DNA of 64,000 nt from Colius striatus (lineage: Eukaryota > Chordata > Aves > Coliiformes > Coliidae): contig NC_084759.1 of assembly GCF_028858725.1 (NCBI RefSeq), positions 138,490,171-138,554,170 of the forward strand. The letters are read 5' to 3'. Both the position numbers and the translations under genes were made by a program. Every line of letters begins with the position of its first letter. Positions within the stretch are counted from its first letter, which is position 1. A model generated the notes under the pieces. It did not search any database. It was not told where the DNA came from and saw only the letters and a list, made by a program, of their open reading frames with translations. This document shows, piece after piece, positions 49,480-59,851 of the stretch.

Positions 49480-50850
49480 ATGTACTCTGTTTTGAACAAC
49501 ATGTGAAAAATGCAAAAAGTTTTTTAAAGACCCAGAAAGTAGAAATTGAATCCCATTATTACAATGATAAAACAAAATAATGTGCATGTAGATCAATCAG
49601 AACAGTCAAGATACTAAATAAGGTATAACTATAAAGAGTCATCAGGGTAGGAATAAGTCATTCTGCAAATATATTAATTAAAAGAAAAACCAAGAAAGTT
49701 CTTGACATACTACCTAAGTATAATCAGGTGGCTAATACTATTAATGAGACCAGAGTAAGATTTCAGTTTAAAATTTGGAAAAAGCAGAGCAAGATATGAT
49801 TAAATTACTTAATCAGATCAGTGAAGACAAGTTGATAAGTCCTTAAAAAGTTGACGGTAACAAGCCTGGTTAGTACAGGTTACCTTTAAAAACTGATGGA
49901 GAACGATGAATTGAAAGACTGGGAAAGATCAAATGTAGTATCTGTTGTAGTAAAGGAACATTCATGGAACTAGACATCAATCAGTTACCTAAAAAAAAAG
50001 GAACAAATAATGAATGTGTAATCACCTGTAAGATGGAAAAGATGAGTTACAGTTTGTCAGGACATTCTATGAAGAAATAGAACCTAGTTTTCTTCTATGA
50101 GAGAATAACAGTGCTGGTGGATAGAAGAAAAATCATACTTTTTAACAGTCTTACATTCTCAAAAAGCAAGTTGAGGAAGCAGGTACATAAACAACTCATT
50201 AGAAAATTACTCTGTCATTCATCAGTGACTTAGAGTCAAAATGAAAGGCTTCATCAATTTACAGTTTAATTGAGCATTATGTTGGGATCCAGACTTAAAT
50301 TATGTCATTGATAAGGTGGATGATGGAATAGAAGTTAATTTTATTAAATCTAGATTTGACACCAGAATGTTCAAGTATAATAGAGAACATGATTAAAAGT
50401 CAAAGTGATCTTGGCAAATTGATGATATAGACAAGAAGGATGGAATTCAATAAGGACAAACACTGTTCCATTTAGGGCATCAAAAACCAAGAAGAAAGTT
50501 CACCAGATGGAAAGAGTTGTAGAATAACAACAGAAATTATCAGAAGTCCAAGAAAATTTAACCTAAACAGAAGGATATACTGAACTGGATTTGTTTCTTG
50601 GGGAATGCAGTGGAAAGAGGGACAGTGTGATAGCAGTCTTCTTATATGGATAAGACTGTGAAAAAGAATAGATGGAATAGTACAAACCAGAACAAATATT
50701 TTGAACAGCATGAAATTTTCAGGATAAATGTTGTGAAAAACCTTCTAGCAATAAGACTCTTGGCTGCTGAAGTGGGATTACTGCCATGTCTGTGAATTCC
50801 TCATCAATACAAGTCTTGAAGAAAACCTTTGATAGACTTCTGATAGGAAT
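49480..50850 (+). repeat. Ancient CR1-type LINE relic, sense
   Basis: Scattered in-order similarities to CR1 ORF2 on the plus strand: 'ELKDWERSNVVSVV' (about 49,910-49,955) matches the ExxEDWKKANVxxVF block; a VINDLE-like piece near 50,220; 'RMEFNKDKH' near 50,440 matches MKFNKxKC; and a decayed tail follows up to about 50,850. Many stops and indels. There is no 'attctgtgatt' terminus, so the end is approximate. This is much older than the CR1 copies at 42-45 and 54 kb. Confidence 0.55.
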
Positions 50851-52088
50851 AACATTTATATCGTTAAGGACAACAGTGTATATATGTGTGATGTCTGGAG
50901 GGCCTCCATCCTTATTTTCTATTTCTGTTTAACATTTCAAAAAATTCCAATTTTTCTAGATCTGTTTAATTTAGAAATTACTATTTTCTTTGTGTTACCA
51001 TCATTAGAAAAAGTTTCATAATTCTCATTCAGGTATAAATCTTCCAGTCTATAATTCTAACCTGTAAATTGTGATTTTTGTAGCTGTATTGAGAATTAAC
51101 AGACTACATAAGTGTTCAGTGGTTTATTTTTTGGTTTTGTGTGATTTTGAGGTTTTATTTGTCAAAAGTTTGTATACATTGACTTCTCTAAATTATTATT
51201 GACAGAAAGGATTACTAACTGCTTAATTATTAGGCTTTAGCCTACTATGGTGACAATAATAAGGTTATTTTAAAGCCAGAACTGGACAAAATATGTGACT
51301 ATATCAAACTAGGTTATGTTTTGAAGCAAAGCTGACTTGTGAGATTATATCATTTGCAAAATTATTACATTTGAAGCATTACATGGGAATAGCAGTTGGC
51401 AGTATAATGCATCTGTTTGTCATTAAATCAGTTTAAAAACAAAACAAGTGGGATGACTGTCACTGGTACGGAGGCAATTAGCACATTTTGTTATAGATGC
51501 AGTAATATAATAAGCTCAATTTACAATTTATCTTTATGGGCATTTATTTTGTTAAGATGCTATATTTCATTTCAAATACTTCTAATTTAAATATTATTTC
51601 ATGAGTATTTATTTGGAATTTTCCACCATGGATGAAGATATTTGGTGCTAGGAATCATAGTTTCTGCAAGACTATTTTGACAGTCTTTGACTGACATTTT
51701 GGAGAACAATTCCTGTTTTTTCTGCAGAGAAAAGAAGATTTTCTTGTTATATTGACTGGCATATTACTTTCCAAAACTAAAGAACTAATATTTTTCTTTA
51801 TATTTAATTAGGACTACTGCAAACTCTTCTTACTGTTGTCCATAGAAGAATAAAAATAGCAGAAGACATTAATATTCTCTCATAATTTTGAACCAGAACA
51901 ATTTTCCTCCAGAATTGCACACATCTGATGTTTGTGTTTATATTGTTTGTTCTGAATTGCAGAAAAGTGTTATACTGTATAACCTTTAGCAATGTTCAGA
52001 ATCGGCTATTAAAAACTATGGAAAGTAAACAGATATAATCATCATTTTAGCTTCACAGCAGAGTTTTTTTTTTTTCTTTTTTATTCAG

Positions 52089-52290
52089 TGAGGAAAAGAA
52101 AAGAGATGTCATTTGAAGGATTTCTACGGTACATGAACTCAGAACACTCTTCAGTATTTAAAAACAATCACAGGAGTGTCTACCAAGATATGAATCAACC
52201 ATTATGTGACTATTTTATTTCATCTTCTCACAACACTTATTTGATATCTGACCAACTCGTAGGACCCAGTCATTTATGGGGTTATACCAG
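52089..52290 (+). CDS. PLCZ1: PLCZ1 exon C: start of catalytic X domain
   Basis: It completes codon 120 and encodes residues 121-186 plus two bases of codon 187. It follows a long pyrimidine tract ending 'tttttattcag' and ends CCAG|GTATTC (phase 2). '[20 protein letters not shown]' is the last EF-type helix. '[20 protein letters not shown]' enters the X domain with the first catalytic His (H167, codon 52,229-52,231) and adjacent Asn168, which coordinates the catalytic calcium in PLC enzymes. '[13 protein letters not shown]' then matches the zeta-type loop. The reading frame is intact. Confidence 0.96.
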
Positions 52291-54918
52291 GTATTCAGAT
52301 AGTGTTTTTTAATATTTTAAACATTATTTAACTCTTTTTTTAAAAAAAATAATACTAAGTCACAAATAATTCTGCTTGGCAATACCATCACAGATACAAG
52401 TAGAAAAATGTGAGAGTAGTATTTCATTTTGTGTGTACACTTTTTTTAATATATTTTCCAAACCATCTGTTCATAGTCTGGAAACAATCTATTTTTTGAC
52501 TTACATCTCAAAGAATCTACCTCACAGCAAAAGAAATCTATAATATGCTGCACAGTATATGATTTAATTTCAACATGCCATGCAAAAATAAATCTAATCA
52601 ATATACAGGACATAAAGGCACAGTATGGCAGAGTACATGAAGCTTATCTGTGATCAGTGTATGGTGCAATGTGGTTAGTTTATAAACAATAATAATAACG
52701 TGGGATCTGTAGTAACCAGGAGGGAGATGGAACTTTATCTTTGATTGCACAACATACTATAGATTTTCTTTGCTGTGGAGAGGAAATGAGGATTCCTTAT
52801 TGTCACGACCCATTTTGAAGAAATTATCAGGGGAGAAGATGGATTATGTAAAAGAGGCAATACAGAGGGGAACAGAGTGTATGAAGAATTTTGAAGGCCA
52901 ATGTCCATCATTCTTGTGTTTATTTAGCAAGGTGAAAGTCATTGGAATTATCATCTATTTGAACTTTTTTGTTTCCTATGTCTTGAAACCGTCAGAAATA
53001 CTGATAGATTTGCTTCAAACAGTATTTGGAATTGTAAGACATTAATACTGCATAGCTTAGAGTAATTGCAAAGAGTATGAAGACTCCCCTCTTCCTCTTT
53101 ATTTTCTATTTGTATAAGGAAAACATAAAATCCTAAAATAAGCTAGAAGCATATTTATATTTGAGATACTGCTAGCATGTAAAGTGCAGCATGTAAAAGA
53201 TAGATTGGTAATTAAGTAGTATAGTTTAGAATAAATTTTTTAATTAGTAACAAGCCAAATATTGGAAAACTAAGACCTTTAAGGGGTGCCATTAACATAT
53301 TAAAAATGAAACCATAGTGAATTTCAGGCATCTGAGAACTTTAGTCATCCCTCTTAGAAGGTAGGGGAAGAACAACTGTATTATGTAAAGACCAAGCACA
53401 ACCTGATTCTCTGTTATTTCTAAGTATAATGATTCTCCAACTTGCAAACAAATCTTGAAATAATAATTTAAAAGACCCATTCAAACATTTCTTCTATTTC
53501 CAGAAACAATTTACCATCATTCCAGAATTCTTTTATTTAAACCTTTAACCCCTGTTTTTAGTCTCAATGAAAGTTATTCAGATAATCTGTCTGCTTTTGA
53601 CACCGTTTCCCACAGAATCCTTGCAGCAAAACTGAGAAACTGTGGGCTGGATGATCAGGTAGTGAGGTTAACTGGTTGAAGGGAAGAAGGCAGAGAGTTG
53701 TGATCAATGGGGCAGTCTAGTTGGAGGCCTGTATCTAGTGGAGTTCCTCAGGGGCTGATGCTGGGACCAGTACTGTTCAATCTATCCATTAATGACCTTG
53801 CTGAGGGAACAGAGGGCACTGTCACTAAATTTGCTGACAATACTAAACTGGGGGGGAATGGCTGACACACCGGAAGGCTGTGCTGCCATTCCACAAGACC
53901 TGGACAGGATTGGCAGAGAGAAATCTAATGAAATTCAGCAAGGGCAAGTATAGAGTCTTGAATCTGGGAAAGAATAACCCCACACACAAGTAGATGTTGG
54001 GGAATGAACTCTTAGTATTATAGGCGAAAGGGACCTGGGAGTCCTGGTGAACAGCGGAATGGCTATGAGCCAGCAATATACTCTTGTGGCCAAGAAGGTC
54101 AATGGCACCCTGGAGTGTATTAGAAGGGGTGTGAGCAGTAGGTCAAGAGAAGTTCTCCTCTCTCTCTACTCTGCCCTCGTGAGACCACATCTGGAATATT
54201 GTGTCCAGTTCTGGGCCCCTCAGTTCAAAAAGGACAGGGAGCTGCTGGAGAGAGTTCAGCGCAGGGCCACCAAGATGACTATGGGAGTGAAGCATCTCCC
54301 TTATGATGAAAGACTGAGAGCTGAGGCTCTTTAGCTTGGAGGAGAGTAAGGAGTAACCTTATTAATGCTTACAAATATGTAAAGAGCAGGTGTCAGGAGG
54401 ATGGAGCCAGGCTGTTCTCAGTGATGTCCAATGATAGGAGAAGGGTAATCGTTATAAGCTGAAACATAAGAGGTTCCAAAGAAATACAAGGAATAATTTC
54501 TTCACTGTGAGGGTGACAGGGCACTGGAACAGGCTGCCCATATGGCTTGTGGAGTCTCCTTCTCTGTAGACATTCAAAATCCACCTGGACAAGTTCCTGT
54601 GTGACCTACTCTAGGTAGTCCTACTATGGGAGAGGGGTTGGACTGGATGATCTTTCCAAGTCCCTTCCAGTCCTTAAGATTCTGTGATTCTTCATTTATG
54701 CCTTAATAAAGTTTATAACCTAGCATGTCTAACATAGAAAACAGAAAATATAACTCTCATATCTGTATACTTCTATAGGATTTTCTTTCCTTTGTGATGA
54801 AAGAGCATAAGCTTTAGTAATTATTCAGTGTTATTGTAATCAGAAATACTGCAGCTTGTATAAGAAAATGTGGTATCATTCTTTTGACAGTAAAATCGTT
54901 TCTCTCCTTCTTTTGAAG
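52291..54918 (+). other. PLCZ1 intron C-D
   Basis: A 2.6-kb intron from GTATTC to 'ctccttcttttgaag'. 52,291-53,589 is AT-rich; the 91-codon frame at 52,770-53,045 is not recognised. A sense CR1 (53,590-54,692) fills much of the rest and ends 226 bp before exon D. Confidence 0.85.
53590..54692 (+). repeat. CR1 LINE 3' half of ORF2 plus 3' UTR, sense
   Basis: It begins at the 'AFDTVSHRILAAKLRNCGLD' RT block (about 53,591). It runs through '[16 protein letters not shown]', an F-A-D-N-T-K version of the catalytic FADDTK motif (second Asp to Asn, near 53,830-53,848), and the thumb coding at 54,047-54,334 ('[20 protein letters not shown]'). It ends with the usual 3' UTR and 'attctgtgattct' at about 54,680-54,692. 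It is about 1.1 kb, truncated and frameshifted. Confidence 0.93.
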
Positions 54919-55063
54919 TGCTCTCTTAAAAGGATGTCGTTGCCTGGAAATTGACTGCTGGGATGGCTCAAACAATCAACCTATTGTGTATCATGGTCAC
55001 ACTTTAACAAGCAAGATTCTGTTTAGTTCTGTAATTCAAGTAATAGAGAAGTATGCATTTGTG
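54919..55063 (+). CDS. PLCZ1: PLCZ1 exon D: X-domain catalytic core
   Basis: It completes Ser187 and encodes residues 188-235. Acceptor 'ctccttcttttgaag', donor GTG|GTATGT (phase 0). '[20 protein letters not shown]' contains Glu197 (54,947-54,949) and Asp199 (54,953-54,955), which correspond to the calcium-binding Glu341 and Asp343 of PLC delta-1. '[15 protein letters not shown]' contains the second catalytic His, H212 (54,992-54,994). In mammalian PLC zeta the equivalent Asp is essential for activity. No stop or frameshift. Confidence 0.97.
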
Positions 55064-55307
55064 GTATGTATATATATATAAAGAGATAGCTATATTGGCT
55101 AAAATAGGACACGTTAGGACAAAAAAGTATGGAACACAGTGCTTGTGACAGTGGGCATTGGTGAAATAAATTATGGGAAAATTGTGCTATCTGTTATTAA
55201 TACTTTTTAAATGTTATTTAAAGAACAGTAAATATATTTTGCCAATAATTATTATAAACCAAACATGGTGAAAGGAACTCTTAAGATCTTAGTTTGTTAG
55301 GTTGTGC

Positions 55308-56002
55308 TGTGGTTTAATAATCCCAAACCAGCTACTAAAGACCACACAAATATTCGCTCACTCGTCCCTCCCATAAGCAATATAATAAACAAGAATAACA
55401 AGAGTGAAATATAATAATGATGACAATCTAATACTAATACTAATACTAATACTAATACTAATACTAATACTAATACTAATACTAATACTACTAGTACTAA
55501 TAATATAGAGAAAAAAAAAATAGAAAATACAAGTAATGCAGAGTGCAATTGCTCCCCACCTGATGACCAATGCCTGAGTAGTGATCAGCCCCTCTCAGCC
55601 AATTCCTAAGTTTATATGCTGCTAGGGGCAGTGAGGGGATTTGCTCACACCATTGAAATGACTGGAGCCTAGATCCAGATATTGTCCTCATTTCATCTGG
55701 GATGTAGTTAATTGTCTTCCTAGTAGCTGGTACAGGGCAATGTTTTGTGCTGGAATCACTGTTGATAACACAGATGATTAGGCTATTTCTAACCATTACT
55801 TGAACAGCATCAAGGCCTTTTCTGCTTCTCACCCAGCCCTGCCATTAAGGAAGCTGGGGGTGCACAAGAAGCTGTGAGAGAGCATGCCCAGGACAGCTGA
55901 TCTGAACTGGCTAAAGGGCTATTCCATACCACAGAGCCCAAAACATAGCCCTTTAGTAGCTACTAGGAAGAAAATAAACTCTATTCCAGCCCAAACCAGG
56001 AA
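55308..56002 (+). mobile_element. Avian ERV LTR, sense, with inverted middle segment
   Basis: It starts 'tgtggtttaataatccc' and follows a common avian LTR through 'agagtgcaattgctccccac' to 'tttatatgctg'. From about 55,680 to 55,933 the sequence is the reverse complement of the expected 3' half of that LTR: 'catcaaggccttttctgctt' and 'gtgcacaagaagctgtg' read backwards. From about 55,938 it returns to sense ('aaaacatagccctttagtag', 'ctactaggaagaaaataaac'). The last 55 bp or so therefore occur twice in opposite orientation (about 55,690-55,748 inverted; 55,940-56,000 direct). The terminal CA is lost and no clear duplication flanks it. AATAAA is at 55,384. Confidence 0.7.
55429..55490. repeat. 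(TAATAC)n hexamer array, about 10 units
   Basis: About 10.3 perfect TAATAC units inside the LTR, apparently expanded from the AATAATAACACTAAT-like segment of this LTR family. Minus-strand frames through it give Leu-Val or Ser-Ile runs and are artefacts. Confidence 0.96.
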
Positions 56003-58320
56003 TTCTCACCTGAGGTCATTTAAGGAAGGAGTGAATATAATGTGAACAACCACTTCAGAATCAGTATGATGTTTTACTCCTTTATATCTTATTTTTTCTA
56101 CTTCACTTATTATTCTGTTGCTATCAGTCTGTCTAATAACCTACGCTTGAATTTATGAAATACAGAAAAATGTTAGATTATAACTGAATTTTAGACTTAC
56201 TCCATTTTCCATTCCCTCTCTTTTTATTTTGAATTCAAGACCTGATAAAGGTTACCACCTACTGCTGTCTTTTTTGCTAGATGACTTGTTAGGGTAATGT
56301 CCCTGCTGCCTATCTCTGGCACAGCAATAAAAGCTGGAGAAGTTTTGGCAAGAGTCCTACTCAAATGAAGTCCTGAACATCTAGTAAGATAACTCTTGTA
56401 TTCAGGCCAGCTTTATGTATGTGAATATACATACCTACTGTCATACACTTTATATGGATTTCTATATATCTATACCTATATATGGATATATCTCAATCTC
56501 AGTGTTAGCAATACTGTAGCTTTCCTGTTCTGATTTCTATGTAAAAATTAATTAGTCTCTAACTTTAAAATTTAAAATGGTTTTATTTCATTGTTCTTCA
56601 CAACTCGTTAGATGTAACTCTCCTGATTTTACTAATGCACAGCATATTCTACATAACTATAATACAAACTTCATAGAACAGGCACAAGTTACAATAAAAT
56701 CACAATAAGTAATGGTTCATAGCAGATGTCTATCCAGGCTGAGCATGCTCCTAATAACAATCAGTAGCAAATGCTCAGGGAAAAAGTGTAAAAGCACAAT
56801 AAATATAAAATGGTACTTCCACTATATTTTTCTGTCCTAAACTCAAAACCTGTTTCTTATATTTCTATCTCTCTCCTGTCTAGTTTAGGAGGGGGAGTGA
56901 TTTAATGACTGGGTGGACATCAGGCTAAACCACCACGCCTTAGGAACTGATAGTTTAGGTCATGTCAAAGCAAAGATTTTATTCAGAGTATTTGGTTTTA
57001 ATAGTCACCAATACTTCTGGAAAATTATGAGATTTATTTATACAGACCAAATGAACATGTCTCATTTCAGCTATGTCCTAATTTTTACTCAGTTTCCCAT
57101 ATTTCACCCATCTTGCTTGAGTACTGTGATAAGTAGTATGTAGAGTGTTCCAAGAAAGTTTCTGATATTAAAAAATATGCCTGGCTTTTTTTATGGAAAG
57201 GCAATGATTTCTGAGCAAAGTTTAAGGATACTGTAAACTTTAAACGTGGATAATTAAAATCTGTCAGAAATTAAAGCAAAATACATTTAATCCTGGATTG
57301 TTTTGTCAATAAGATTTTACCTCTTAAAATCAAAGTAAACCAAATCTCTCTTATAACAAAACTGTGTAAAAAATGGTTGAAATTCTGTACACAAAACACT
57401 CTTCCCCACAAAGCAGATAATATATTTTAAGTCTGTGTTACCGTAAACTAGTGGCTACACTAATTTACATTTAGCTGAAAGCCAGTTTTACATTTTTTGT
57501 CATTATTTTTCCATTGTACTTTAAAATAGATGCCAGCCTCTAAAGGAACCATCACTAAAATGTCAGATGTAAGTTTAAAGGTATACAATTATGTTAAAGC
57601 TAACAAGTTCTTCCTATAGGTATATGAAAATTGCAATAATTTTGTGTTCTCTTTTTTATTTTGTCTCATTTCCCCTTACTGAAATTATTTTCCAGAAAAC
57701 CTAGTCATTATTTTTCCTCCTTTATTGATACACAACAGTTTCCTTTTCTTTGTAAGTTCATTTTTGAAAACCAGTGTTTCAGACACACAGTAACCAATGC
57801 ATCATTCTTAAGCAGCTCTGTGTATCAGTTGAGCCACTAAGAAATTCTGTTTTTTGTTTCCATGTTGTAGTTTGACCTGTGCAATTGAATCAGCCTGATT
57901 TTTGACTGACTTAACACTTATTTTTCTCTCTACTTTATTTGCATTCAGAATTAACCAGTGTGTTAAATGCCTCTGATAGATTATTTCTATGGATTATTGG
58001 ACAAATACGCTTCAATATTTGCCTTCCAAAGTTCAGCACAGATATTATCTGATTTCTCTAATGTAGTATTTACTCCTTCTTAACTGATCTTCATTTGATT
58101 TCTCTGTTTTTATTCATCTCTGTATATCTAGTCCTGCTCTTTTCTGTAAATATAGTATTCTTTTTTCTTGTGTTACCTGAAACAGCTGAGCTGTATTGTG
58201 AAAGGTTTGAAACAAAGGGAAAATACTGATTACCAAGGGCACTTTTGTAATAGATTATGGGAAATAAAATAGTCATCTTCTTATTTATTAATAATGAAAG
58301 CCTTTACATTTCATTTCCAG

Positions 58321-58473
58321 GCATCTGACTATCCAGTTGTACTGTCTTTGGAGAACCACTGCAGCCCTAAGCAGCAGGAAGTAATGGCAGACTATTTAGA
58401 AGATATCCTAGGTGATAAACTTCTTACCTCAACAATTGGTGATGCAGTGGTGACTAAACTACCTTCTCCTGAG
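58321..58473 (+). CDS. PLCZ1: PLCZ1 exon E: X domain, later part
   Basis: Residues 236-286 (51 codons) between 'catttcatttccag' and GAG|GTAACA (phase 0). '[14 protein letters not shown]' carries Glu246 (58,351-58,353), equivalent to the fourth calcium ligand Glu390 of PLC delta-1. '[20 protein letters not shown]' follows, and the exon ends at 'KLPSPE', a conserved PLC exon junction. The next segment expected (LKxKILVKxKK, with two substrate-phosphate-binding lysines) is not found in the remaining 5.5 kb, so the next exon is probably beyond the window. Read-through past 58,473 soon reaches a stop. Confidence 0.96.
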
Positions 58474-59851
58474 GTAACAGCAAAGCATTTTTCTTTGCAA
58501 AAGATAGGGACAACCCCCACCCCCAAGCCACGTGGAGGTTTTAAAATTTAATTTTAATTTTCTGAAACTGTATTTCTGAAATTGCTCATCTGGTGTCTGT
58601 AGTCTGTAATAGACTTAATACAGCAACAAAAAGTAATGAAACCAGACTTTCATTTTTAAACAAAAACTTCCACATTATTCCTTACTATTCATCTTGGTGT
58701 TTATTTTCTCTTTTCTTTTTTTTTTTTTTTTAAGGAGAAGAATATAATTCTTAGGAATGTATTTGTTGAAAGCTAACATATGTTTTTACAAAGTCTTAGA
58801 TCTTGCATTTCACATCAATCTGACTTCCTAACATAGTGTGGTTCATCTAGGCTAGTCCTGTATGGGAGCCATGGTAGTCTAAACACAGAAAAGAGCATCT
58901 GCCTTTAAAAAGAGCAAGTTTATACACAGTGAATGACTTGCCAAAGACTGTAGAAATAAGTACTACTGAATCTGAATATGAAAGAAATGCAAACACTTGA
59001 TTAATTGAAATTCTGAAATTCCAAGTTATCAAAACACTGTGTTATAATGAACAGCTTGAAAGTTTCTGTTGACCTGTAAATTCATTATTTTAGGGTTAAC
59101 CTGAAAAATTCCTTATCCTCTCCTCTCCTTCATTCTCTCTGAAATGAAGTTTCCAGTGTTTTAGTTTTAAAAGAGGAAACAAATTATGCATTGAAATTTA
59201 AAAATCTTTACCTTGAATATGTTAGTGTATCTGTTTTCTATTAATTTAATTATTGTTTGATTGGGACAATTTCCTGAAACTCAGCCATGTTATTGAAATG
59301 TAAATCTGAATCTACATTTTTTTCCAATAACAATGTTGATGGAACTATTTCATAGAATTCTGTTACTGCAAAAACACACTCTCTTTTTCAGTGTGTTTCT
59401 CCTTAAGGCAGTGTCTCCAAGCTGATGGTTTCAGATCCCTGGGATATGAAGTCAGAAAAGGCAATTATATGGGTGTTTAAAATTTTATTACAAACTAAAA
59501 CAACTTCCCATTGTTCCAATCTTTGCACGTCATTTCATTTCAAGGACAAAAGATATTTTTTAATCACTTGTAACACAAATGCATGCACACATGCAAAATT
59601 ATCATTTAGGCTTGCTGCTGTTATTAGTGGTATATCAGATATTAAAAAAAAAAAGAACAACATGAACAAATGAAAATGTGGGTAAGAAACACTGTCATAA
59701 GGAAATAGTGTTTTTCTAAAGGATATGTCATAGAAAATTATATTTTTGAAGTAATGTGTCCAAAAGACTTGCTAAAGCATTACCATACTGTTATAGTTTC
59801 ATAGCAATATTTTCATAAATAATTTAATATATCAATAAATTTCTCAGTAAG
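58474..59851 (+). other. PLCZ1 intron (start), no further exon seen
   Basis: AT-rich DNA with a T-run before 'aag' at 58,713-58,736 that resembles an acceptor, but the following codons do not fit PLC and reach a stop at once. Nothing else is recognised. Confidence 0.5.

Larger units (their letters stand above)
45579..52088 (+). other. PLCZ1 intron B-C
   Basis: A 6.5-kb intron from GTATGC to a long T-rich tract and 'ttttttattcag'. It holds two antisense CR1-like fragments (46,905-47,220), a CR1 tail (48,800-48,868) and an ancient CR1 relic (49,480-50,850). The rest is AT-rich with nothing recognised; short frames such as 48,381-48,626 have no supporting features. Confidence 0.85.
55064..58320 (+). 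other. PLCZ1 intron D-E
   Basis: A 3.3-kb intron from GTATGT to 'catttcatttccag'. It carries a sense LTR with an internal inversion (55,308-56,002) and its hexamer array. 56,003-58,320 is AT-rich with nothing recognised. Confidence 0.85.
37731..58473 (+). other. PLCZ1: PLCZ1 gene, 5' half (five exons seen; continues past right edge)
   Basis: Phospholipase C zeta is the sperm phosphoinositide phospholipase C. In vertebrates it cleaves PIP2 to IP3 and diacylglycerol at fertilisation and so starts egg calcium release. Five exons join into 286 open codons with matching phases (0, 1, 2, 0, 0 at the exon ends) and GT...AG introns of about 7.5, 6.5, 2.6 and 3.3 kb. The order is EF-hand region then catalytic X domain, with no pleckstrin homology domain visible upstream, as expected for zeta. 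Zeta rather than delta is supported by the WFLSxIQDxFRxGKI start, the KYEPIEEVR link and the SDQLxGPSxLWGY segment. The rest of X, the X-Y linker, Y and C2 are not in the window. Confidence 0.93.

Noticed and set aside
55297-55570. Minus-strand frames with Leu-Val and Ser-Ile repeats, resembling membrane segments
   Set aside because: They are translations of the TAATAC hexamer array inside an LTR.
58713-58760. T-run plus 'aag' considered as the acceptor of the next PLCZ1 exon
   Set aside because: Codons after it do not resemble the expected LKxKILVKxKK segment and stop almost at once.
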